Shown here piece after piece: positions 28,992 to 36,526 of a stretch of 64,000 nucleotides of DNA. The DNA is from Streptomyces griseoluteus (lineage in GTDB: Bacteria > Actinomycetota > Actinomycetes > Streptomycetales > Streptomycetaceae). The translations under genes were made by a program, and so were the position numbers. The stretch is taken from assembly GCA_000717735.1 (NCBI GenBank), contig JOBE01000021.1:39800-103799 (forward strand). Reading direction: 5' to 3'. Each line of letters opens with the position of its first letter. Position 1 is the stretch's first letter. Below the pieces are notes generated by a model. It ran no database searches, had not been told where the DNA came from, and saw only the letters and a list, made by a program, of their open reading frames with translations.

Positions 28992-29620
28992 GCCGGTCCG
29001 CCGGGAGCAGGGGTCCGGTCCGTACGCACCCCGCCCGCGTCAGGCCCACTCCCACCAGGACCACCGCCATGCCCGCCACGACCCGCAGGGTCAGCGGCTC
29101 GTGGAGGGCGACGGCGCCCAGGGTCACGGACACCACCGGCAGCAGGTAGCCGACGGTGGCGGCCGCGGTCGGGCCCTCGTCCGCGATCATCCGGTAGTTC
29201 AGGTGGAAGGTGAGCCCGGTGGCGAAGATGCCGAGGACGACGACCGCGACCACGCCCGCCCAGGTCACCGCCGCGGGTCCGCCGGCAGCCAGGGCGGGTG
29301 TGCTCAGGCCGGTCGCCGTCAGGAGTTGCGCGGCGGAGAGCGCCGGCGGCGCGGTGCCCCGGCCGGTGAGCCGGCGGGCCATGTACGCGAAGGCCAGGGC
29401 GTAGCTCGCCGAGGCGCCGAGGAGCGCGAGGGCGCCCCAGGTCATCAGTCCTGAGCCGTGGCTCCAGGGCGCGAAGATCAGCAGGACTCCGGCGAAGCCG
29501 AGCGCGAGGCCTGTCGACCGGGTGACGCGCAGGGGGCGTTCCGAGCCCAGGGCCCGGTCGATGAGGAGGGACCAGAGCGGGGTGGTGGCGTTGAGTACGC
29601 CCGCCACCCCGCTGTCCCGC
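28870..29620 (-). pseudogene. 5'-truncated EamA/DMT transporter remnant
   Basis: A minus-strand reading frame that keeps only the second EamA half. It starts inside SGVAGVLNATTPLWSLL and has about five TM segments (ALGFAGVLLIFAPW, WGALALLGASASYALAFAYM, WAGVVAVVVLGIFATGLTFH, ATVGYLLPVVSVTLGAVAL, LRVVAGMAVVLVGVGLTRAG). Full proteins have ten. Homology ends on the right at about 29620, where the LysR remnant starts. At the other end the frame runs without stop into antisense of the deazaflavin-type gene, giving an Arg-rich tail that is not native. Both ends are damaged. Confidence 0.8.
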
Positions 29621-29621
29621 C

Positions 29622-29897
29622 CCGTACGCGAGGGTGACGGATGCCTGCGCGGCCGCGGGGTTCACCCCGGACATCGCGGTGGAGTGCGAGGAGTACGCCA
29701 CCGCGCAGGGCTTCGTCGCGGCCGGTCTCGGCGTCAGTCCCATCCCGCTGACGGGCCTGGGCAGCCGGCACCCGAACGTGGTCGTCCGTAAGGTCCGCGG
29801 TCCGGAGCCGGTGCGTTCGATCCATGCGGCGGTGCGGGAGTCCTCGCCGGCACTGCCGGCCGTGCGCGGTCTCCTGACGGCGCTCCAGGAAGCGTAG
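29622..29897 (+). pseudogene. 5'-truncated LysR-type regulator remnant
   Basis: About 90 codons that read as the C-terminal part of a LysR substrate-binding domain: RVTDACAAAGFTPDIAVE, ATAQGFVAAGLGVSPIPLTG and VRGLLTALQEA. The DNA-binding half is missing. A GTG at 29634 gives an open frame, but the fragment cannot bind DNA. EamA and LysR genes commonly sit head to head with LysR controlling the transporter, so this fits a former divergent pair from which the shared promoter and both 5' halves were deleted. Confidence 0.8.
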
Positions 29898-29927
29898 GAG
29901 CGACAGCGAAGGGCGGACCTCTGCGTC

Positions 29928-29949
29928 ATTGGTCTCCGATCAGACCAAT
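29928..29949. promoter_or_regulatory. GntR/FadR-like palindromic operator upstream of phospholipase C
   Basis: ATTGGTCT-CCGATC-AGACCAAT, with perfect 8-bp arms, about 130 bases upstream of the phospholipase start. The TGGTC...GACCA form resembles sites of FadR-subfamily GntR repressors. No such regulator is encoded nearby. The downstream DNA is unusually AT-rich for this window and could hold the promoter. Confidence 0.5.
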
Positions 29950-30081
29950 TTTCTTCCCTGGGTCTCGTGGCCCTTGGGTGTTAATCCAGTAATTACCGCA
30001 CGGCTGTATACCTTTAAGGTCGCCTCCCTCATCATGTCTCCGATGTGCCGCCCGGGCACACCGCGACAGGAGAGGCGGAGC

Positions 30082-32106
30082 ATGATTCCCATCAGCCGCA
30101 GAGGATTCGTCGGCATCGGCGCGGGGCTCGTGGCCGGCGCTGCGCTGCCGACCGCCCATGCGTCCGCCGCCGCGAGAGCGGCCACCGGCACCCTCACCGA
30201 CGTCCGGCACGTGGTGATCCTCATGCAGGAGAACCGCAGTTTCGACCACTACTTCGGCACCCTGCGCGGTGTCCGGGGCTTCGGCGACCGAGCCGCGGGG
30301 AACCTGCCCGGCGGCTGGGGCATGTTCAACCAGCCGAACTGGGGCGGCCGTCAGTACCCCTGGAAGCTCAGCGACACCCCGCCCGCCGGCGGCGTGGACG
30401 GCGACACCCTCGCCCAGTGCACCGGCGACCTGCCGCACAGCTGGACGTCGCAGCACGCCGCCTGGAACAAGGGCCGGATGGACAACTGGGTCACGGGCGT
30501 GGGCAACACCCGGACGCTCGGCCACCTCGACCGCGAGGACATCCCCTTCCACCACGCGCTCGCCGACCACTACACGGTCTGCGACGCGTACTTCTGCTCG
30601 GCGCTCAGTGCCACCGGCCCGAACCGGACGTTCCTGTGGAGCGGAAAGATCGACGGCTCCAGCAAGGACGGCGGCGACGAATCGGGGCTGACCTGGGAGA
30701 CGTACGCGGAGGCGCTCCAGCGCGCGGGGGTGAGCTGGAAGGTCTACCAGAACGCCCAGGACAACTACGGCGACAACGGCCTCGCGTACTTCAAGAGGTT
30801 CACCGACGCGCGTCCCGGCGACCCGCTGTACGACCGGGGCATGGGCTCGGTCCCCAAGCTGACCGGCTCGACGCCCGACGACATCGCCGCGGCGATCCGC
30901 GCCGACGTCGTGGCGGGCACGCTGCCGCAGGTGTCGTGGGTGGTGGCGAGCGAGGCGTTCTCCGAGCACCCGTACGCGCCGCCCGGGGACGGCGCGCACT
31001 TCGTCGACCTCGTCTACCGCGCACTGGCCGCCGACGCCGAGGTCTTCGACTCGACCGTGCTGTTCCTCAACTACGACGAGAACGACGGCTTCTTCGACCA
31101 CGTCCCGCCGCCCGTCGCTCCTCCGGGAACCCCGGGCGAGTACCTCGACGGCGTACCGATCGGCCTGGGCTTCCGCGTCCCCATGGTCGTCATGTCCCCG
31201 TGGACCCGTGGCGGCTGGGTGAGCTCCGAGGTCTTCGACCACACCTCCGTGCTGCGCTTCATGGAGAGCTGGACGACGGCCCTCGGCACACCGGCCACGT
31301 GCCCGAACATCAGCGCCTGGCGGCGGAAGGTGACGGGTGATCTGACCGGGGTCTTCGACTTCGCCCACCCGGTGTACGGAGTCCCGGCCGGCCTTCCCTC
31401 GACGGCGAAGGTGATCGGTCAGTCCACCTGCGCCCCGCTGCCGAACCCCGCTCCGCAGAACAACGCCCTGCCCGCGCAGGAGCCCGGCACCCGGCCGGCG
31501 CGCGCCCTGCCGTACCAGGTGAACGGCAACCTCGACCGGTTCGAGTTCGGGGCAGCGGGCAAGATCCTGGCCTGGTTCTCGATGACGAACCAGGGGGCGG
31601 AGGCCGAGCGGGCGGCGCACTTCACGATCCACCCGCACCAGCACCGCGACACGGCGGCCTGGCAGTACACCGTCGACGCGGGCGGCACGGCGTCCGACTA
31701 CTTCAACATCGGGCTCGGGTCGGGATCGGGGAAGTACGACATCTCGATGATGGGCCCCAACCGCTTCCTGCGTCGCTTCACCGGTGACGCCTCCAAGGCG
31801 GGCAAGGCCGTGGAGGTCGCGGCCCGGTTCGCGCCCGAGGCGGGGACCGGCCGGACGGCCCTGTGGTTCCGGTTGAGCAACGCCTCGGCCGGTCCCGTGA
31901 CCTTCACGATCCGCTCGAACGCCTACCGCGCGGACGGCCCGTGGACGTACACGGTGCCGGCGAACTCCACGCGCGAGGACTTCTTCAACGCGGTGGCCTA
32001 CCAGCACGGCTGGTACGACTTCACGATCGTCGCGGACATCGACGGGACCTGGTCGCGCCGGTACACGGGCCACATCGAGACGGGGAGCGCGAGCATCACC
32101 GGCTGA
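30082..32106 (+). CDS. Tat-exported phosphocholine-type phospholipase C
   Basis: A 674-residue secreted phospholipase C that hydrolyses phospholipids to release phosphocholine-type head groups. A twin-arginine signal (SRRGFVGIGAG) is cut near AHASA. The phosphoesterase domain (~40-430) has HVVILMQENRSFDHYFGTL with metal/nucleophile residues, TGPNRTFLWSG, NYDENDGFFDHV and the late FDHTSVLRFME. Two C-terminal beta domains typical of bacterial PLC follow (~480-570 and 580-670). ATG 30082 has GGAGAGGCGGAG upstream; the longer frame is ignored. PLCs are often phosphate-controlled, but I see no clear PHO box. Confidence 0.95.
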   Translation: MIPISRRGFVGIGAGLVAGAALPTAHASAAARAATGTLTDVRHVVILMQENRSFDHYFGTLRGVRGFGDRAAGNLPGGWGMFNQPNWGGRQYPWKLSDTPPAGGVDGDTLAQCTGDLPHSWTSQHAAWNKGRMDNWVTGVGNTRTLGHLDREDIPFHHALADHYTVCDAYFCSALSATGPNRTFLWSGKIDGSSKDGGDESGLTWETYAEALQRAGVSWKVYQNAQDNYGDNGLAYFKRFTDARPGDPLYDRGMGSVPKLTGSTPDDIAAAIRADVVAGTLPQVSWVVASEAFSEHPYAPPGDGAHFVDLVYRALAADAEVFDSTVLFLNYDENDGFFDHVPPPVAPPGTPGEYLDGVPIGLGFRVPMVVMSPWTRGGWVSSEVFDHTSVLRFMESWTTALGTPATCPNISAWRRKVTGDLTGVFDFAHPVYGVPAGLPSTAKVIGQSTCAPLPNPAPQNNALPAQEPGTRPARALPYQVNGNLDRFEFGAAGKILAWFSMTNQGAEAERAAHFTIHPHQHRDTAAWQYTVDAGGTASDYFNIGLGSGSGKYDISMMGPNRFLRRFTGDASKAGKAVEVAARFAPEAGTGRTALWFRLSNASAGPVTFTIRSNAYRADGPWTYTVPANSTREDFFNAVAYQHGWYDFTIVADIDGTWSRRYTGHIETGSASITG

Positions 32107-32112
32107 CCCGAC

Positions 32113-32153
32113 GGCCGGGTGCCGGGCGGCGGGGTTCCGGCCGGCGCCCGGCC
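32113..32153. terminator. Terminator between phospholipase C and the convergent gene
   Basis: GGCCGGGTGCCGG pairs with CCGGCGCCCGGCC (one T-G wobble) around a 15-base loop, between two convergent stops. Confidence 0.7.
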
Positions 32154-32167
32154 CGTACGCGGTGCGG

Positions 32168-32791
32168 TCAGCGGCCGGCGCGGGCCGCGCGGTGGATCGT
32201 GGCGTCGAGGAGCGCCACCGCGTCGGCGGCCGTGCGGCCGGGGGCCCGGTTCCAGGGCCCGATCAGGTCCTGCCAGCCCCGCGACCGGAGTTCGGCCATG
32301 ATCCAGGCGGCCGACTCGTTCATCGTCGTCGCGCTGCCGTGGCCGAGACGGTGAGCGGCGAGGAGCGCGCCGCAGACGCACCGGGCCCCGCGGACGTCGC
32401 GCAGCTTGTACGGGGCGTTCTGCCAGCCCCACTCCGTCAGGACGAGGCGCGCGTAGCCGAGGTGGACCGAGGGGCGCAGTTCGGGCCGGCCGATCCTCCT
32501 CCAGGCGTGCAGCCGGTCGGGCAGTACGGCTCCGAGTCGGCCCGGAAGGCGGCGTTCGGCGGGAGGGGGCGGCGACAGCGCGTGGAGCGCGTCGGCGACG
32601 AGCCGGTCCACCGGAACGGTGAGCAGGTCGCGCCAGCTCTCCGTTCCCGTCGTGGGTTCGTCGGGGGGCGCCGCGAGCGGTTCCCGGGTGGTCCAGTCCG
32701 TGACGATCCGCTGCCAGGTCGCGCTCTCGTAAAGGGCGGCGGCCTCGCGGTCGAGGGTGTCGGGGTCGGGCAGGGAGACGGCAGGCGGCAT
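32168..32791 (-). CDS. Uncharacterised protein (DUF6197-like)
   Basis: A 207-residue soluble protein that I do not recognise with certainty. Visible features are an acidic N-terminus (DPDTLDREAAALYESATW), a VDRLVADALHALS helix, a central YKLRDVRGARCVCGALLAAHRLGH with a CxC pair, and a C-terminal AADAVALLDATIHRAA helix. The last part resembles small Streptomyces proteins of the DUF6197 type. No signal peptide or TM helix. ATG 32791 has AAGGAG upstream. The gene stands alone and diverges from the transglycosylase gene. Confidence 0.65.
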   Translation of the reverse strand: MPPAVSLPDPDTLDREAAALYESATWQRIVTDWTTREPLAAPPDEPTTGTESWRDLLTVPVDRLVADALHALSPPPPAERRLPGRLGAVLPDRLHAWRRIGRPELRPSVHLGYARLVLTEWGWQNAPYKLRDVRGARCVCGALLAAHRLGHGSATTMNESAAWIMAELRSRGWQDLIGPWNRAPGRTAADAVALLDATIHRAARAGR

Positions 32792-33137
32792 GCGGGGCTC
32801 CTTGGTCGGGTTTCTCCATCCTTCACAAGGAATGTCGGCTTTGCGACTTTTGCCCTTGAGTGCCCGCTCGGGCGACAGCACCCTTATCGCCGATTTCCCC
32901 ATAAACAGAATTACAGTGCATATTCGGACATTGAACACCTGGTGATGCGACTCACTTTCCCGGAAAGGCAGCGGCGGCGCAGAGCCCCGCAGGCCGTACC
33001 GGACAAGGAAGTTCGACCGGCAGAACATGGGTCCGATCTTGAATTCCGTGAATTCCGTGATCCATTTATCGGGTTCCGACTTCCACTCCCCTTGTCCTCC
33101 GTCGCATTACTGGCCTACGGTCACCTCCATTCGAGCG
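32792..33137. other. Long AT-richer divergent intergenic region
   Basis: 346 bases without a gene between the uncharacterised gene and the riboswitch. It is markedly less GC-rich than its surroundings. It contains a perfect tandem 9-bp repeat (GAATTCCGT at 33041-33049 and 33050-33058) followed by CATTTAT. The promoter of the riboswitch-transglycosylase transcript must lie here or just after. Confidence 0.6.
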
Positions 33138-33313
33138 GATCGCCGAATCCTGCCACCGCTCGTCATACCTCCCTTTTCACCCGACGGCAGGAGCGGGGGA
33201 CCCACGAATACGCCGGTCCGGACCTCCGGAGCGGCTCGGGGTGAAGCCGCGTGCGCGCGGCCGGACACCTCCAGTCCGAACCCGACAGCTCACCCCGCAG
33301 GCGCCGGAGAGGA
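33138..33313 (+). promoter_or_regulatory. c-di-AMP riboswitch (ydaO-yuaA type)
   Basis: The leader contains the conserved elements of this class in order: ATCGCCGAATCCTGCC, GGGGGACCCACGAA, CTCGGGGTGAAGCCGCG with its pairing GCGGC, CGAACCCGACAGCTCACCCC, GCAGGCGCCGGAGAGGAA. In Streptomyces, ydaO-type switches sit in front of cell-wall hydrolase genes such as rpfA and turn expression down when c-di-AMP is high. Here the downstream gene encodes a LysM-transglycosylase, which fits. A GTG-started open frame inside this region is not a protein. Confidence 0.88.
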
Positions 33314-33321
33314 AACCCGTC

Positions 33322-34209
33322 ATGCCCGCACACGGTAAGCACCGCCGCCCCCGACGCCACCCCGTCTCCCGTGGAATCGCCCTGGTCGGAACGGGTGGGG
33401 CCGCTCTCGCCCTCCCGCTGATCGCCCCCGCCGCGGCCGGTGCCGCGCCCGTTTCCGGAACCCCGGAAGTCAGCCGGCCCGCCGTCGCTCCCGCCGCCGC
33501 TCTCGCCCCGGCAGCCGCGCCCAAGGCGCCCGCCGCCTCGCGCACCTACACCGTCGTCAGCGGTGACTCGCTTTCTCTGATCGCCCAGAAGAAGGGAATT
33601 CAGGGCGGCTGGAAGGGCCTTTACCGGGCCAACAGGAGCACGGTGGGTGACAACCCGTCACTTATCCACCCGGGTCTTGAACTGACACTGGGTCGGGATT
33701 CCGCGAAGGCCGCCCCCGCCAAGACGAAGGCCGCTCCCGCCAAGGTGAAGGCCGCTCCCGCCAAGACGAAGAAGGCCGGTACGGCCGAACGGGCGAGCCG
33801 CTCCGAGCGCAGGGCTGCCGCCCCGGCCGCCGCGGCCGCTCCCTCCGCCGCTCCCGTCCAGGCCGCCCCGGCCGCCGCCACCCAGTACGCGAACAACCTC
33901 GACGGCTGGATCCGGGAATCGCTGGACATCATGGCCCGGCACGGCATCCCCGGTTCCTACGACGGCATCCTCCGCAACATCATGCGCGAGTCGTCCGGCA
34001 ACCCGCAGGCCATCAACAACTGGGACTCCAACGCGGCCAAGGGCACCCCCTCGAAGGGCCTGCTCCAGGTGATCCAGCCGACCTTCGACGCCTACCACGT
34101 CCCTGGCACGTCCACGGACCTGTACGACCCGGTCGCCAACATCACCGCCGCCTGCAACTACGCGGCCGACCGCTACGGCTCCATCGACAACGTCAACGGC
34201 GCCTACTGA
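33322..34209 (+). CDS. Secreted LysM-transglycosylase (SLT-like cell wall hydrolase)
   Basis: A 295-residue exported muralytic protein. The signal region ends near AAAGAAP. One LysM covers ~73-122 (RTYTVVSGDSLSLIAQKKG, then NPSLIHPGLELTLG). A Lys/Ala/Pro-rich linker with AAPAK repeats follows. The C-terminal transglycosylase-like domain (~195-295) has the catalytic Glu in IMRESSGNPQAIN, GLLQVIQPTF and a final CNYAADRYGS. It should bind peptidoglycan and cut glycan strands during growth or spore germination. It is under a c-di-AMP riboswitch. Its stop overlaps the convergent gene by seven bases. Confidence 0.93.
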   Translation: MPAHGKHRRPRRHPVSRGIALVGTGGAALALPLIAPAAAGAAPVSGTPEVSRPAVAPAAALAPAAAPKAPAASRTYTVVSGDSLSLIAQKKGIQGGWKGLYRANRSTVGDNPSLIHPGLELTLGRDSAKAAPAKTKAAPAKVKAAPAKTKKAGTAERASRSERRAAAPAAAAAPSAAPVQAAPAAATQYANNLDGWIRESLDIMARHGIPGSYDGILRNIMRESSGNPQAINNWDSNAAKGTPSKGLLQVIQPTFDAYHVPGTSTDLYDPVANITAACNYAADRYGSIDNVNGAY

Positions 34210-35489
34210 TCCCGGAAGTGCCCGGTGAACCAGGAGGTGGCGAGCTCCGCCACCTCCTCGAGGGCACCCGGTTCCTCGAAGAGGTGGGTGGCACCCTCCA
34301 CGACGGCCAGCCGGTTCTCGCAGCGCAGCAGGGAGCCGGCTCGCCGGTTGAGGTCCAGGACCAGGGCGTCCCTGCCTCCCACCACCAGGAGCGTGGGCGC
34401 CCGCACCCCGGCGAGCCGGTCGCCCGCGAGGTCCGGCCGGCCGCCGCGTGAGACGACGGCGGCCACGGGCGACCCGGGGTCGCCCGCCGCCCACAACGCG
34501 GCGGCCGCCCCCGTGCTCGCGCCGAAGTAGCCGAGCGGGAGGCCGTCGCTCTCGGGCCGCCCGGCGAGCCAGTCCGTGGCTGCGGCGAGCCGCCCCGCGA
34601 GCAGCGGGGTGTCGAAGACGTGCGCCCGGTCGGCCGCCTCGGTCTCGGTGAGCAGGTCGAAGAGCAGGGTCCCGAGGCCCGCCCGGTTGAGCTCCGCCGC
34701 GACCGCCCGGTTGCGGGGGCTGTGCCGGCTGCTGCCGCTGCCGTGGGCGAACAGGACGATGCCGACAGCCCCCTCGGGCACCGCGAGCCGCCCGGCCAGG
34801 AGGGCCCCGGTGGCGGGGATCCGTACGTCCGTCTCGTGGACGACCGGGCCGTGGGCGGCGCGGTTGCGGTCCAGGCAGGCGACCACCTCGGCGTCGGGGG
34901 TCTGGGTGAAGTCCCGGTAGAACTGCCCGATCGCGTAGAACAGCTCCGGAGTGTGGACGCTCACGGTCTCGTCGGCCTCGCCGCCGAGCCGGTCGGTCCA
35001 GCCCCGCGGTGCGACGGGTACCGCCAGGACGATCCGGGCGGCGCCCTTGGCCCGTACCACCCGGCAGGCCGCCAGGGCGGTGGCGCCGGTGGCGAGGCCG
35101 TCGTCGACGACGAGAACCGTCCGGCCTTCGAGCGGGATGGACTGTCTGCTGCCCCGGTAGCGCCCGGCCCGCTGGTCGAGCTCGGCGTGCTCCCGCTCCT
35201 CGGCGGCGGCGATGTCCCGCTCGTCCGCCCCGGTCCGGCGCAGCACCCGCTCGTTGAGCACCCGTACCCCGCCCTCGCCGAGCGCGCCCATGGCGAGTTC
35301 CGGCTGCCCCGGGGTCCCCAGCTTCCGTACGAGACAGATGTCGAGGGGGGCGCCGAGGGCGTCGGCGACCTCCGCCGCCACCGGCACGCCGCCGCGCGGG
35401 AGGCCGAGGACCACGACGTCCTGGTCCTCGAGATGGCCGAGGCGGGCGGCGAGCTGCCGGCCCGCGTCGGTGCGATCGCTGAAGTACAT
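34203..35489 (-). CDS. Phosphoribosyltransferase-alpha/beta hydrolase fusion
   Basis: A 428-residue two-domain protein. Residues ~1-210 form a type I phosphoribosyltransferase-like fold with the PRPP loop VLVVDDGLATGATA at 125-138. Residues ~215-428 form a dienelactone-hydrolase-like alpha/beta hydrolase with Ser in GASTGAAAA, Asp in VVGGRDALV and His in GATHLFEE. Proteins of this layout are known in actinobacteria and have no settled role. ATG 35489 has GGAAGGGCGG upstream; the much longer open frame is antisense of the next gene. It overlaps the convergent transglycosylase gene by seven bases. Confidence 0.85.
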   Translation of the reverse strand: MYFSDRTDAGRQLAARLGHLEDQDVVVLGLPRGGVPVAAEVADALGAPLDICLVRKLGTPGQPELAMGALGEGGVRVLNERVLRRTGADERDIAAAEEREHAELDQRAGRYRGSRQSIPLEGRTVLVVDDGLATGATALAACRVVRAKGAARIVLAVPVAPRGWTDRLGGEADETVSVHTPELFYAIGQFYRDFTQTPDAEVVACLDRNRAAHGPVVHETDVRIPATGALLAGRLAVPEGAVGIVLFAHGSGSSRHSPRNRAVAAELNRAGLGTLLFDLLTETEAADRAHVFDTPLLAGRLAAATDWLAGRPESDGLPLGYFGASTGAAAALWAAGDPGSPVAAVVSRGGRPDLAGDRLAGVRAPTLLVVGGRDALVLDLNRRAGSLLRCENRLAVVEGATHLFEEPGALEEVAELATSWFTGHFRDQ

Positions 35490-35598
35490 GACCCGCCGCC
35501 CTTCCGCCTGCGCGGCTCCGGGTGCGGGGCGCGACGGTGTGTGCCGTCCCCTTGCCCGTACCTCCAGGGTAGGCACATGCGGACGAGAGGTGGTCCCG

Positions 35599-36363
35599 TC
35601 AGGCGGCGAGAAAGGCCTCGATGGCCTCGGCGAGGGCCTGCGGGGTCTCCTCGGGCGCGTAGTGGCCGGCGTCCTTGAGGACTTCCAGGCGCGCGTTGGG
35701 GTACCAGCGCAGCCAGGTGGCTTCCATCGCGTCCGCGCCGAGCGCCGGGTCGTGGGCGCCGACGACCAGCAGGACGGGGGTGGGGTTGTCGCGGACGCGC
35801 TCGTGGAAGTCGGTGCGGGACCAGGAGTCCAGGTAGGCACGGAAGGCCGTGGCGGAGGAGCGTCCGACCGAGCGCTCGACGAGGGCGCCGAGCCAGGCGT
35901 CGTCGTACCGGCCGCCGGTGGTGTTGTCGATGATCGCGCGCCGGTTCGCCGGTTCCTCGGCGGCTCCGGCGAAGAGTTCCCACGTCTCCCCGTCGAGGGG
36001 GAAGCCCGCCGCGGAGACGGGCGAGATGCCGATGATCGAGCGGACCCGGTCGGGGGCGTCGAGGAGCATCAGCTGGGCCGCCTTGCCGCCCATCGAGTGG
36101 CCGATGACGGAGAAGGAGTCCCAGCCGAGGTCGTCGGCGACCGCGAGGGCGTCGGCCGCGACCTCCTCCATCGTGTAGGCACCCGTACGGTCGAGCGCCT
36201 CGCCGTAGCCGCGGCAGTCGACGAAGGCGTAGGAGCCGTCGGTGTCGTTCAGATGGGCGCGCAGCGGGGCGAAGCTGGTGCGGTCACCGAACCAGTTGTG
36301 CAGCACGAGGGCCCGTCGGGGGCCGCCGCCCTGTACGTCGTACGGAAGAACGCGGTCCGTCAT
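35599..36363 (-). CDS. Alpha/beta hydrolase (small-molecule esterase type)
   Basis: A 254-residue cytoplasmic alpha/beta hydrolase. The oxyanion region is LVLHNWFGDRTSF (HN in place of the usual HG). The nucleophile is in VIGHSMGGKAAQ, Asp in VVGAHDPALGAD, and His in KDAGHYAPEE. The family includes esterases and carboxyl-ester hydrolases, and the substrate cannot be inferred. It is leftward and 110 bases upstream of the fusion protein gene, so the two may form an operon. It diverges from the PP2C phosphatase gene. Confidence 0.85.
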   Translation of the reverse strand: MTDRVLPYDVQGGGPRRALVLHNWFGDRTSFAPLRAHLNDTDGSYAFVDCRGYGEALDRTGAYTMEEVAADALAVADDLGWDSFSVIGHSMGGKAAQLMLLDAPDRVRSIIGISPVSAAGFPLDGETWELFAGAAEEPANRRAIIDNTTGGRYDDAWLGALVERSVGRSSATAFRAYLDSWSRTDFHERVRDNPTPVLLVVGAHDPALGADAMEATWLRWYPNARLEVLKDAGHYAPEETPQALAEAIEAFLAA

Positions 36364-36526
36364 CGTGCCCCCTGAGCGCGAGGTGGTGGCGGCGCCGCGG
36401 CAGCGGCGCCGGTCGACGACCGAGTGTGACGGCGCGGGCGCGCCCGGTCAACACCGACGGGCCGGGGAGAGCGCACTCTCGTGTCCGGGGATGCGGTGCC
36501 CTTCGTCCGGGGCGCATCCTTGCTGT

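Noticed and set aside
29898..30081. PHO boxes upstream of the phospholipase C gene
   Set aside because: No GTTCACC-type 11-base direct repeats are present. The palindrome there is of another kind.
33241..33321. N-terminal extension of the transglycosylase from GTG 33241
   Set aside because: The extension would translate the riboswitch. ATG 33322 directly precedes the basic N-terminus of the signal peptide.
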